Below, piece after piece: positions 15,737 to 23,275 of a stretch of 64,000 bases of DNA (position 1 is the first letter of the stretch; the number at the start of each line of letters is the position of its first letter). The stretch comes from Winogradskya humida (GTDB taxonomy: Bacteria > Actinomycetota > Actinomycetes > Mycobacteriales > Micromonosporaceae). The position numbers and the translations under genes are program-made. The notes below the pieces were generated by a model. It saw only the letters and a list, made by a program, of their open reading frames with translations, did not search any database and was not told where the DNA came from. The DNA lies in assembly GCF_016862215.1 (NCBI RefSeq), contig NZ_BOMN01000092.1:62001-126000 (forward strand). Direction: 5' to 3'.

Positions 15737-17058
15737 ATCGTCCGTTCCGTGACGGCGACCTTGAAACGCTTTCCCGGGTTCGGGCCGGGCGTGGCGGTGA
15801 TCCGCAACGGCTGGTCCGGCCGGGGCAGCGTGGCATTCAGGTTGCGGACCAGGATCGCCATGGTCGCCACGGCGAGGACCTCGGTCATTCCCGCGCCCAG
15901 GCAGGTGTGGCTGCCGACCGAGAACGGCGCGTACACCGATGCTTTCCGGCCGCCGGCGAAATCCCGGTCGATGTCGAACGTGCCCGGATCGGGGAAATGC
16001 TCCGGCAGCTGATGCGGCACCGACGTCGCGACGAGCACCCGCCGCCCTTCCTCAATGCGGAAACCCTCGAAGTCAAAGGCCTTCATCACCGTACGCGCGG
16101 AGCCCGGCGCAGGCGGATACACCCGCAACGTCTCCATCACGAGCCCGTGCAGCGCAGGCATCCCCCGGAGCCGTTCGAACGTGAGCCCGCCGTCGTCGTA
16201 CGCGGCATCGACCTCCGCCGTCACGCGCGCGAGAACACCGGGGTGACGCAGCATCGCGTACACCATGAAACTGTAGAGGTAGGCGACGGTGTTGACGCCG
16301 GCGAAATAGCCCTGCAACGCCATTCCCGCCCGGACATCCAGCGGATAAGGGTCCCCGTTCTCGTCCACAGCCGCCAAGGCCCGGTCGAGCAGATCCGTGG
16401 TGTCGTGACGAGGATTCGCCGCGCGTTCCGAAAGGGCGTTCCGGGCGAAATCGTGAATCTCCGCACGGGCCCGGCGATAGGAGGGCCGTTTCAGCGCCGC
16501 CGCCGGCCACTTGCCGGTGACGGTGACGTCGAGGACCAACTCGAACGCCGACCGCAGTTTCTCGAACTGGGCCGCGGAGCTCTCCCCCGTCAACGCGATG
16601 GACAGCTGCGCGGCGGCGAGCCGCTGGAACTGGTCCACCACCGGCAGCGCGGACCGGCCCTGCCAGCCGTGGAAGGTCCGCTCGGTCTCGGCGACGACGT
16701 CATCCCAGCGGGCGGCCAGCAGGTCCCGCGACAGCCCGGTCGCGAGGATCTTGCGAAGATGCCGGTGCGGGCGTCCGCGCAGCACGTGGACCCGCATCGT
16801 CCACTCACGATTGAGGCCGCCGAAGCTCTCCTCGCTGGAGAACACCTCGTCGCCGCGCTCGAGCAGGAAACGGTTCGCGCGCTCGCCCGCCATGATGACA
16901 AACGCCTGGTTGAGGGCCCGCACCCGGAAAACCGGGCCCATCCGCAGGTGGGTGTCCACGAGGAACCGCTGGACGTCACCCATCATCGGCAGAGCGTTAC
17001 CGAGCAGCGGAATCCCGGGAACGACCGGGGGGAGCGGTAAGACGGCCATGCCGTGCAT
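15733..17058 (-). CDS. Cytochrome P450
   Basis: This 441-residue P450 has the K-helix ExxR (ETLRVYPPAPGSAR), a PERF-like region, and the haem loop FSVGSHTCLGAG with its Cys ligand. In the I helix the usual acid/Thr pair reads AGVNTVAY, with Asn before Thr, which may affect proton delivery. The N-terminus is Pro-rich and lacks a clear membrane anchor, so it is probably soluble. ATG at 17058 is used; 17049 is possible. No ferredoxin or terpene/polyketide gene is adjacent, so the substrate is unknown. Confidence 0.9.
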   Translation of the reverse strand: MHGMAVLPLPPVVPGIPLLGNALPMMGDVQRFLVDTHLRMGPVFRVRALNQAFVIMAGERANRFLLERGDEVFSSEESFGGLNREWTMRVHVLRGRPHRHLRKILATGLSRDLLAARWDDVVAETERTFHGWQGRSALPVVDQFQRLAAAQLSIALTGESSAAQFEKLRSAFELVLDVTVTGKWPAAALKRPSYRRARAEIHDFARNALSERAANPRHDTTDLLDRALAAVDENGDPYPLDVRAGMALQGYFAGVNTVAYLYSFMVYAMLRHPGVLARVTAEVDAAYDDGGLTFERLRGMPALHGLVMETLRVYPPAPGSARTVMKAFDFEGFRIEEGRRVLVATSVPHQLPEHFPDPGTFDIDRDFAGGRKASVYAPFSVGSHTCLGAGMTEVLAVATMAILVRNLNATLPRPDQPLRITATPGPNPGKRFKVAVTERTI

Positions 17059-17073
17059 TCTGGCGCGGGCGCG

Positions 17074-17508
17074 CTACCCGAGCCAGTGCAACGCGTCGTC
17101 GTACGGAACGTTGTCGCGGGCGGTGGGCCGCTCCCCCAGCCCGCGTCCGATCACGTCCGTGCCCGCCGGGGTGACCGGCGAGCGGGCGAACGTGAGCACG
17201 ATCAGCTCGTGGTCGTCGCTGAGATGCTCGACGCTCCACCGGCTGGTCAGCACGCCGAGCAGGCCCCGCCCGCGCCAGGTGAACGCCCCGGTTCCCGCGT
17301 CGAACCTGTCGACGCCGGAGATCTTCTTGGTGGCGCCGGACCGGGTGCGGTAGGTGACGTCGTCGCTGAGGGTCAGCGACGGGCCGGGCAGCAGCGCGTA
17401 CGTGAAGACCGGTTGAAGCCGCCGCCCGGACAGCCACATGGGGAACGTCGTAGCCAGCACCCGCCACTCCCCCGGCAGGGCCTCCCGTAATACGTCCGCG
17501 TCACGCAT
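17074..17508 (-). CDS. Hypothetical protein, lipocalin-like
   Basis: This 144-residue soluble protein has alternating hydrophobic strands (WRVLATTFPMWLSG, FTWRGRGLLGVLTSRWSVEH) suggestive of a small beta barrel or lipocalin-like fold. That is inference from pattern only, as I do not recognise the family. It starts 16 bp before the end of the P450 spacer on the same strand, so it may be co-transcribed upstream of the P450. No signal peptide or catalytic motif is visible. Confidence 0.65.
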   Translation of the reverse strand: MRDADVLREALPGEWRVLATTFPMWLSGRRLQPVFTYALLPGPSLTLSDDVTYRTRSGATKKISGVDRFDAGTGAFTWRGRGLLGVLTSRWSVEHLSDDHELIVLTFARSPVTPAGTDVIGRGLGERPTARDNVPYDDALHWLG

Positions 17509-17541
17509 CGGCCGACCCTATAGTGAAGGGCCAACCTCACG

Positions 17542-18149
17542 GTGGATGGATCTTCGTTGCGCGTCGTGCTCCTGACCGGTTTCACCGCCAACTTCCAGGT
17601 GCTCACCTCGTGGGCGCAACGCCACGGCCACGAGATCGTGCTGGTCGCCACCGAGCCACCCACGACCAGCGTCCTGGTCACCTCGCAGCTGGAGAAGGTC
17701 GCCGTACCGGTCATCGCCGCCATGGCCCCGACCTCCTGATCTCGGTGGGCTACCCGCGGCTCATCCCGCCGTCACTACTGGCAGTGCCGAAGTACGGCGC
17801 GGTGAACGTGCACCCGTCCGCGCTCCCGGCCGGCCGCGGCCCTAACCCCGCCCGCCAGCTCTACGAAGGCGCGTCAACCCTCGGCGCCACCCTGCACCGC
17901 ACCGACGCCGAACGCATCCTCGATCTGAGAGAACCAGCAGCCGTCATCCGCCGCAGGGCCGTAGCCCTCAACGTCCTGTTCCCCTCGGCCCAGGTCACGC
18001 TCCCGGACCCGATCGGCACGGTCGTCATCCGCCACGTCGACATCGTCCCCACGACAGCCGGCGCCACCACCCCCGGCACGGTCCTGCTGACCCACGCGGA
18101 CGGCGGGACGGTCCGGGCCGGCGAGGGCGCGGTCCGTCTCACCCACTGA
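17542..18149 (+). pseudogene. Decayed methionyl-tRNA formyltransferase-like gene
   Basis: The first part (GTG at 17542, LRVVLLTGFTANFQVLTSWA) ends at a stop near 17737. The rest continues in another frame (DLLISVGYPRLIPPSLL, then VNVHPSALPAGRGPNPAR and GATLHRTDAE). The break lies around 17725-17735. A second lesion follows: HRTDAE jumps straight to a segment like the end of the domain (REPAAVIRRRAVALN), removing the region with the catalytic Asp. So there is one frameshift and one internal deletion. It looks like a natural-product-type formyltransferase relic. Confidence 0.75.
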
Positions 18150-18612
18150 CCATCACGGGTACGCGGGCAACCCGCACCGTGTCATCAAAATAGTTCCGCT
18201 CGAGCAGCAGCCCCGAGCGGACCATCCACACGACAGCGTCAACATCAAGAATCTCCGCCACCCTGGACACCGCCGCGGCTCCGTCCAGCGCCACACTCGG
18301 GACGCTCAGGCTCCCCCACATGATCACCACCTCGCCGCCCCCGCCCAGAAACTCCTCAACCAGGCGATCGCCACCCTTCGCAACGTGGTCATCCGCCACC
18401 CCGGCCCAGTCGACGCAGCCGTCGCGGGCCTGCGGGAACCGCCGGAGGCTGTCGCGCTCGCACTGCTCATGGTCGGCGTAATCCAACAGCCGAATCCCCG
18501 GCCGCCCGGCCCACGTCAGCAGCCGCTCCGACCCCTCAGGCGCGCGAACCACTTTCGCCATCCAGCTCGGCAGCAGATCCGCCCGGCTCCCGTACAACTC
18601 CATGCCGATCAT
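18139..18612 (-). CDS. Hypothetical protein
   Basis: This 157-residue soluble protein (ATG at 18612, or 18603 starting MELYGSRADLLPSW) is not recognised. It is acidic, with a Gly-rich stretch (LGGGGEVVIMWG) and no signal peptide. It overlaps the end of the decayed formyltransferase by 11 bp on the opposite strand and follows the ATPase gene leftward after only 18 bp. It is therefore probably co-transcribed with that ATPase and could be a functional partner. Confidence 0.6.
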   Translation of the reverse strand: MIGMELYGSRADLLPSWMAKVVRAPEGSERLLTWAGRPGIRLLDYADHEQCERDSLRRFPQARDGCVDWAGVADDHVAKGGDRLVEEFLGGGGEVVIMWGSLSVPSVALDGAAAVSRVAEILDVDAVVWMVRSGLLLERNYFDDTVRVARVPVMVSG

Positions 18613-18630
18613 TGTGCCGGGCTTGCGAGG

Positions 18631-20097
18631 TCAGCCGTAAAGACTGCCCAGACCAACGAGCTGCACGGCCGGATCGGTGTCGGCGATCGCGGCGAGCTCG
18701 GGTGTGAAGCCGGCACCGCTGAACAGCATCAGCCGGCATGTGTCGGCATGGACGCTCGGTTTGGCATTCAGCAGGTCCCGGATGTTCTTCAGCCGCTGCA
18801 GATGTTTGATGCCGATCGTCTCGTTCCACTTCGCTTCGCCGATGGCGAGCAGTTCCTCACGCCCGTCGGGGCTCCGTCCGAAGGCCGCGACGTCCACCTC
18901 GTGCTGGGTTCGTGCGGCCGGGTCGGCGACCGTGCCGGCTGCCACCCGGTGCGCGTACCCGCCGAGCAGGTCGGCGTCGGCCTCCCAGCGGGTCCATTGT
19001 CGGCAGACGGACTCGAAATGCGGGCCGACAACCTTGCTGAGAAACGTCGCTTGCAGGCGTGGCCAGACCCGCGCCGCACGGCCGGCCCTCTCGAGATCAC
19101 CCCAGACCGGGCGCATCACCGCGTGATAGAACGTCACGAGCGGTTCGGCGATGCGATAGTCGCCGATGGTGCTCCGGAAGGCATCCGGCTCCCGGACGAC
19201 CATTCCGACGTCTTCCAGGATGCGCAGTGCATGGTTGAGGTCGGACGGGTTGCGGCCGAGGTAGTTCGCGATCGCGCCGCGACGGGTGTTGCCTTCGGCG
19301 ATCGCTGCCAGCACCGAGTGGTAGAGGGCGGGATCTCTGAGGTCCGGTTCCTCGGCGAGCAGATACCGGGCTTCACGAAACAGCGGCCGAGCCGGGTTCA
19401 GTACGGCCCGGACCATCCAGGCGTCGAAGTCCTCCGGCCCGTTCGGTGTGTCGTCCTGCGTGAACTCGTGCCGGTACGCCGGAGTACCCCCGACGACTGA
19501 GTTGACCAGCAGGGCGGTTCGCGGGTCGGTGATGTCCCAGAACCGCCCGGCGGCCCGGTAGTCCAGCGTCGGCACGACAAGTTCGAGACCCGCACGTCCA
19601 CGTAGCGGGGCGGTCCCCGACAGCAGGCCACCCATGAAAGACAGAGCCGACCCGCACAGCAGAAGGCGTACCTGTGTATTGGAGCGCTGTTCAGCCGGGT
19701 CGAGTGCCCGCTGGATGATCGACGGCAATGCCGGGCTCACCCGCGCCAGGAACGGGAACTCGTCGATCACGACCGGCAACGGACCGTCCGGTGCGAGCGT
19801 GAACGTACGCGTCATGGCCTCATCCCAGTTCGCGAATCGCAGCGGGGTCGACTCACCGAGATGAGCACCCAGCGCGTCACCGTACTGGCGTAGTGCATCC
19901 GCCTCCGACGACTCGGTAGCGGTGAACATGAATCCGCCGGACGCTTGAACCAGGGCGTCGAGCAGGAACGTCTTCCCTTGCCGCCGACGACCTGACACCA
20001 CGCCCAGAGTTGCCCCTCGGACCGGCGCGCTCGAATACCGGACAAGCTCGGCCCACTCAGCATCCCGATCGAAAATCTCTGCAGGCTTCTCCACCAC
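18631..20097 (-). CDS. ATPase with winged-helix and nuclease-like C-terminal domain (archaeal-ATPase/DUF234 type)
   Basis: This is a 488-residue P-loop protein. Walker A is GRRRQGKT at about 36-43, a Walker B-like segment (LPVVIDEFPF) is near 110, and a sensor-like region (LLLCGSALSFM) follows. A winged-helix part lies at about 265-310 (GNTRRGAIANYLGRNPSDLN). The C-terminal part resembles a PD-(D/E)XK fold (VDVAAF, then LLAIGEAKW). It starts at GTG 20097 or 20094, just after a 39-bp perfect palindrome. Members of this group are found scattered in bacteria and archaea with unknown or defence-like roles. The palindrome suggests self-regulation by its own winged helix. Confidence 0.8.
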   Translation of the reverse strand: MVEKPAEIFDRDAEWAELVRYSSAPVRGATLGVVSGRRRQGKTFLLDALVQASGGFMFTATESSEADALRQYGDALGAHLGESTPLRFANWDEAMTRTFTLAPDGPLPVVIDEFPFLARVSPALPSIIQRALDPAEQRSNTQVRLLLCGSALSFMGGLLSGTAPLRGRAGLELVVPTLDYRAAGRFWDITDPRTALLVNSVVGGTPAYRHEFTQDDTPNGPEDFDAWMVRAVLNPARPLFREARYLLAEEPDLRDPALYHSVLAAIAEGNTRRGAIANYLGRNPSDLNHALRILEDVGMVVREPDAFRSTIGDYRIAEPLVTFYHAVMRPVWGDLERAGRAARVWPRLQATFLSKVVGPHFESVCRQWTRWEADADLLGGYAHRVAAGTVADPAARTQHEVDVAAFGRSPDGREELLAIGEAKWNETIGIKHLQRLKNIRDLLNAKPSVHADTCRLMLFSGAGFTPELAAIADTDPAVQLVGLGSLYG

Positions 20098-20100
20098 ACC

Positions 20101-20139
20101 CCCATGTAACTATAGTTACGGTAACTATAGTTACATGGG
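20101..20139. promoter_or_regulatory. 39-bp perfect palindrome upstream of the ATPase
   Basis: Arms of 19 bp (20101-20119 and 20121-20139) are exact inverted copies around one base. Inside, the 14-bp palindrome GTAACTATAGTTAC occurs twice, 15 bp apart. It is AT-rich in a GC-rich region and ends 4 bp before the ATPase start. Placement between the protease stop and ATPase start suggests a double operator; it could also form a hairpin in RNA, but no U-tract follows. Confidence 0.8.
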
Positions 20140-20156
20140 TGGCGGGCCTACTGCGG

Positions 20157-21566
20157 CTAGGCGAGAATGCCGCGGTCCTGGAAAGCCTTTCGGGTCTGGG
20201 CGGCAGCGCGAGCCCCGTACAGCAACCGCGCGGTAGCCACAGTCGCCTCGGCAGCCTGGGGCATGGTGACGTCCGGGGTGAAGCGGAACTGTGCCTCGAG
20301 GATCACCCGGTTCGCCTTGGTACGCCCGAGGGCCCGGTTGACGTCCCAGATCGCGTGCGACCAGATCTCCCCGTCGGCGTGGACCTCGCCCTCCAGGTCG
20401 TCCGGGTAGACCTTCGCCGTGTCGGTGCGGCGCAGGCAGTGCGGCTCGTCGTCGGTGTACGACGTGGCGTCCCAGTCCATGACGCAGGCCCACGGCGTCA
20501 CGGCCGTATTGGGGCTGGTGGCCTGCGACATCGTGACCGCCCAGTAGTCGCCGAAGCCCTCCCCGATGGAGCCGGCCTCCTCGGATTCGCCGAAGCCGGG
20601 GACCTGGTCGTCCTGGATGGCGTGGCCGTACTCGTGCCAGATGACCTCGTTGTCCTCGGCGTCGTCGACGCCGCCGGTGCCGAAGGTGATGGCGTCGACC
20701 GAGGGGTCGTAGTAGGAGTTGTCGTCGGTGAAGCCGGTGGTGTAGTAGTCCTGGGCTTCGTTGTTGACGTCGATGAAGCCTAGGCGGTGGATGTAGTCCT
20801 CCGCGGAGGTGATGCTGTGGTACGCGTTGACCTGCTCGAAACCGGGCTCGTCCCGCTGGTACTTGTAGACGCGGCGGGCCGAGGTGACGGCGGGTTCGCT
20901 GAGGTTGTTCGCGTACGAGCCCTGCAGGGTGTCCTTGCCGGGGTCGAGGTGGCGCAGGACGACTCTGCGGTAGGCCGGGGCCAGCGCCGGGTAGTCGGCG
21001 TCGTCCTGGTCGGTGAGTGTCTCGTTCTGCAGGGCGACGACCGGGTTGGGGTCGAAGACCTGGCCGGTGCCGTTGGCCTCGCGGGCGGTGTTCTCCTCGC
21101 GCAGGACGGCGCCGCTGGCCGCGTCGACCAGCGAGCGGATCGTGCCCCGGTCGGCAGGGGTCAGGGTCTTCCAGGCCAGTTTGGCGGTCGTACCCGGGAC
21201 GATGACGAGTTCACTGTCGGCGGGCTGTTCGCCGAGGCGGCCGGCGACCGAGGTCCGGGCCCGCTGCTCGGTCAGGGCCGCGGCGGTGCCGGCCAGGCCC
21301 TTGACGGGTACGCGCCCGTCGTCGACGGTCACCGTCCCGTCGGTGCCCTTGTGGGTGGCGTAGTAGCCGCCGAACACCGGGATGCCCTGGTAGGTCTGCT
21401 GGTACCAGGTGTGCGTACCCGTCAGAGAATGCCGGATCTGGATCTGTCGCAGGTCGCCGGGCAGCGCCGCCGGGGCGGCGTACGCGGGTAGTGCCACTGC
21501 CGTCGTGAGGCAGGTGGCGAGCACCGAGGCGAGCACGAGCGATGTCTTTTTCAACGCTTCCCCCAC
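20157..21566 (-). CDS. Secreted zinc metalloprotease (M36/fungalysin-like)
   Basis: This 469-residue protein has a signal peptide (ALPAYA cleavage region), an N-terminal FTP-like inhibitory propeptide (IQIRHSLTGTHTWYQQTYQG), and a catalytic domain. The zinc motif is HEYGH (VIWHEYGHAIQDD), with the third ligand Glu in GEGFGDYWAV. This layout matches M36 more than M4. It is exported and probably auto-processed. The start is GTG 21566; a TTG at 21554 beside a GGGGAAG ribosome-like site is an alternative. It is followed leftward by the palindrome and ATPase. Confidence 0.88.
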   Translation of the reverse strand: MGEALKKTSLVLASVLATCLTTAVALPAYAAPAALPGDLRQIQIRHSLTGTHTWYQQTYQGIPVFGGYYATHKGTDGTVTVDDGRVPVKGLAGTAAALTEQRARTSVAGRLGEQPADSELVIVPGTTAKLAWKTLTPADRGTIRSLVDAASGAVLREENTAREANGTGQVFDPNPVVALQNETLTDQDDADYPALAPAYRRVVLRHLDPGKDTLQGSYANNLSEPAVTSARRVYKYQRDEPGFEQVNAYHSITSAEDYIHRLGFIDVNNEAQDYYTTGFTDDNSYYDPSVDAITFGTGGVDDAEDNEVIWHEYGHAIQDDQVPGFGESEEAGSIGEGFGDYWAVTMSQATSPNTAVTPWACVMDWDATSYTDDEPHCLRRTDTAKVYPDDLEGEVHADGEIWSHAIWDVNRALGRTKANRVILEAQFRFTPDVTMPQAAEATVATARLLYGARAAAQTRKAFQDRGILA

Positions 21567-21697
21567 AGTCGTGCGTAGATCGATCGATGCTAGTCGCTGT
21601 GTCGTTGATCCCGATACGGTGGCGGGCGGGGTTTGGGCCTTCGGGGCAGACGTTCCTGGGATAGCGTGTGTCGCCGTCTACATGTCAGGAGACCCCT

Positions 21698-21922
21698 ATG
21701 CCCGAGAATGAGAGCGCGCCGGAAGACGTGAGCGCGCAGGAGAACGGGTCCGTGCCGGAAGGTGACGGCGAGCCGGAGCCCGCGGTCTTCACCAACCGGG
21801 CCGCCCGCCGGGCGAAGGGCAAGGGCGGCGTGAAGCCCGAGGTCTTCGCGAAGGGCCAGCCCCCGGTGGGTCGCGGCGCCGTCCAGAGCCCCCGCCAGTA
21901 CGGCAACCGCCGCAGCGGCTGA
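21698..21922 (+). CDS. Small hypothetical protein with basic C-terminus
   Basis: This 74-residue protein is split in character: the first 30 residues are acidic and Pro/Glu-rich (EPEPAVF), the rest basic (NRAARRAKGKGG). It has a clear ribosome site (AGGAG) before ATG 21698. No known domain is recognised. The basic tail could bind nucleic acid; that is a guess. It stands alone, divergent from the protease and upstream of the iron-box gene. Confidence 0.6.
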   Translation: MPENESAPEDVSAQENGSVPEGDGEPEPAVFTNRAARRAKGKGGVKPEVFAKGQPPVGRGAVQSPRQYGNRRSG

Positions 21923-21993
21923 CCGAAGCCTCACCAGGGACCCGGATCCGCGTACGCGCTGGTCCGGGTCCCGATGTCTCTGCGAACCCGCAA

Positions 21994-22009
21994 GTTAGCC
22001 TAGGCTAAC
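21994..22009. promoter_or_regulatory. DtxR/IdeR-type iron box
   Basis: GTTAGCCTAGGCTAAC is a perfect 16-bp palindrome matching the core of the actinobacterial iron box (TTAGGTTAGGCTAACCTAA family). It ends 8 bp before the ATG of the siderophore-interacting protein, so iron-loaded DtxR/IdeR would block transcription. Confidence 0.85.
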
Positions 22010-22017
22010 CTCACACC

Positions 22018-22818
22018 ATGGTGAAACGGCCTCGGACAACCCCGAAGAAGCCCCAGCTGTACCGCGTCGAGGTCCTCCGGACCGAACGACTCACCCCGCA
22101 CATGCAGCGCGTCACCGTCGGCGGCACAGCCCTCGCGGACTTCCCGTGGATGGGCTTCGACCACTGGTTCCGCCTGTTCGTACGCCTCCCCCACCAGAAC
22201 GGCTTCGCCATGCCGGAGATCTCCGGCAAACAGTGGTGGCTGAAGTACCTGGCAGCCGCGGAGAAGACCCGCCCCCACTGCGCGAACTACACCATCGCCG
22301 ACTTCCGCGCCGCCGACGCCGAACTGGACATCGACTTCGTCGTCCACCTCGGCCCCTCGGGCGAACCGGAAGGCCCCGCCGCCATCTGGGCCTGCGCCGC
22401 CACCCCCGGCGAAAAAATCGCCATCTTCGACCAGGGCATCCTCTTCGCCCCACCCACCGACACCACCGAGGTCACCATCGTGGCCGACGAAAGCGGCCTG
22501 CCCGCCGTCACCGGCATCCTCCGCTCCCTGCCGGCCGACACCACCGGCCGCGTCATCCAGGAAGTCCCCACCCCCGCCGACCGCCGCGACCTCTCCGGCC
22601 CGGCCGGCATCACCATCACCTGGATCGACCGCGACGACCCCACCGCCATCCCCGGCGTCAAAGCCCTCCAAGCCCTGCAAACCCTGGAAAACCTCGACCC
22701 CCACGGGTACGCCTTCGTCGTCGGCGAAGCAAAACTGGCCACCCACGGCCGCCGCCATCTGCACCACATCGGCCTGCCCAAGGACCGCATCACGTTCTCC
22801 GGCTTCTGGAAACACTGA
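22018..22818 (+). CDS. Siderophore-interacting protein (FAD/NAD(P)H ferric-siderophore reductase)
   Basis: This 266-residue flavoprotein is of the SIP (ViuB/YqjH) family. The N-terminal FAD-binding barrel carries LRTERLTPHMQRVTVGG. The central DFVVHLGPSGEPEGPAAIWA matches the family signature around the flavin and nicotinamide site, and the C-terminus (YAFVVGEAKL) is the SIP domain. It reduces ferric siderophores in the cytoplasm to free iron. The iron box directly upstream supports iron repression. No siderophore synthesis or uptake genes are adjacent. Confidence 0.9.
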   Translation: MVKRPRTTPKKPQLYRVEVLRTERLTPHMQRVTVGGTALADFPWMGFDHWFRLFVRLPHQNGFAMPEISGKQWWLKYLAAAEKTRPHCANYTIADFRAADAELDIDFVVHLGPSGEPEGPAAIWACAATPGEKIAIFDQGILFAPPTDTTEVTIVADESGLPAVTGILRSLPADTTGRVIQEVPTPADRRDLSGPAGITITWIDRDDPTAIPGVKALQALQTLENLDPHGYAFVVGEAKLATHGRRHLHHIGLPKDRITFSGFWKH

Positions 22819-22896
22819 CCGCCGGATCGACCCGGTTCCGGGGTTGCGGCGCGCATCAGCACGCTTCTAAAGTGCGGCAAAAGGGGAGGGACCGCG

Positions 22897-22947
22897 ATGG
22901 GCGTCAACGTCAGGAACGCGCGGCGGGACCGCCGTGGCCGGGGATGA
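22897..22947 (+). CDS. Possible 16-codon leader peptide
   Basis: ATG at 22897 has the strongest ribosome site in the area (AAGGGGAGGG, 4 bp upstream), but its frame closes after 16 codons (MGVNVRNARRDRRGRG). The next gene's GTG (22934) lies inside it, so translation could be coupled. Alternatively a frameshift has displaced the real start of the next gene. Confidence 0.3.
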   Translation: MGVNVRNARRDRRGRG

Positions 22948-23275
22948 CATCCAGTTTCCCGCGGTGGCCGTCCAGCAGCATGCCGCCGGCGTGGACGGTG
23001 TTGCCGACGCCGTAAGGCAGGCAAGGTCCGCGGTCCACGAGATCACCATGGACACGCAGGCGTACGGGCAACTCTGCCAGTTCCTGCCCGGCCTGCTGAG
23101 CCCGATCTTCGCGATCGCGATCGGAGCGTTCGACGACGCCGACGACTCGCTCCGGGAGACCGCCGACAAGCTTCGTGCCGTGGTCGCCGGCACCACCTCG
23201 ACCGACGACCTGACCAGCCAGAACGTCCGTGCCGCGGGCGGCGGGCCGGGGCCGCTGCCCGAACTGCCGTTGTGA
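22934..23275 (+). CDS. Type VII secretion-associated small helical protein (ESX/DUF2580-like)
   Basis: This is a 113-residue, mostly helical protein (HAAGVDGVADAVRQARSAVH, TDKLRAVVAG-type helices) with a Pro/Gly-rich tail. The style resembles ESX-type partner proteins that pair with a secreted effector. It lacks a signal peptide. The stop overlaps the next start as GTGA. Position directly before a large effector with WXG-like features makes a chaperone or co-secreted partner role likely. Start GTG 22934 is uncertain because a better ribosome site feeds the overlapping leader frame. Confidence 0.65.
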   Translation: MAGDDIQFPAVAVQQHAAGVDGVADAVRQARSAVHEITMDTQAYGQLCQFLPGLLSPIFAIAIGAFDDADDSLRETADKLRAVVAGTTSTDDLTSQNVRAAGGGPGPLPELPL

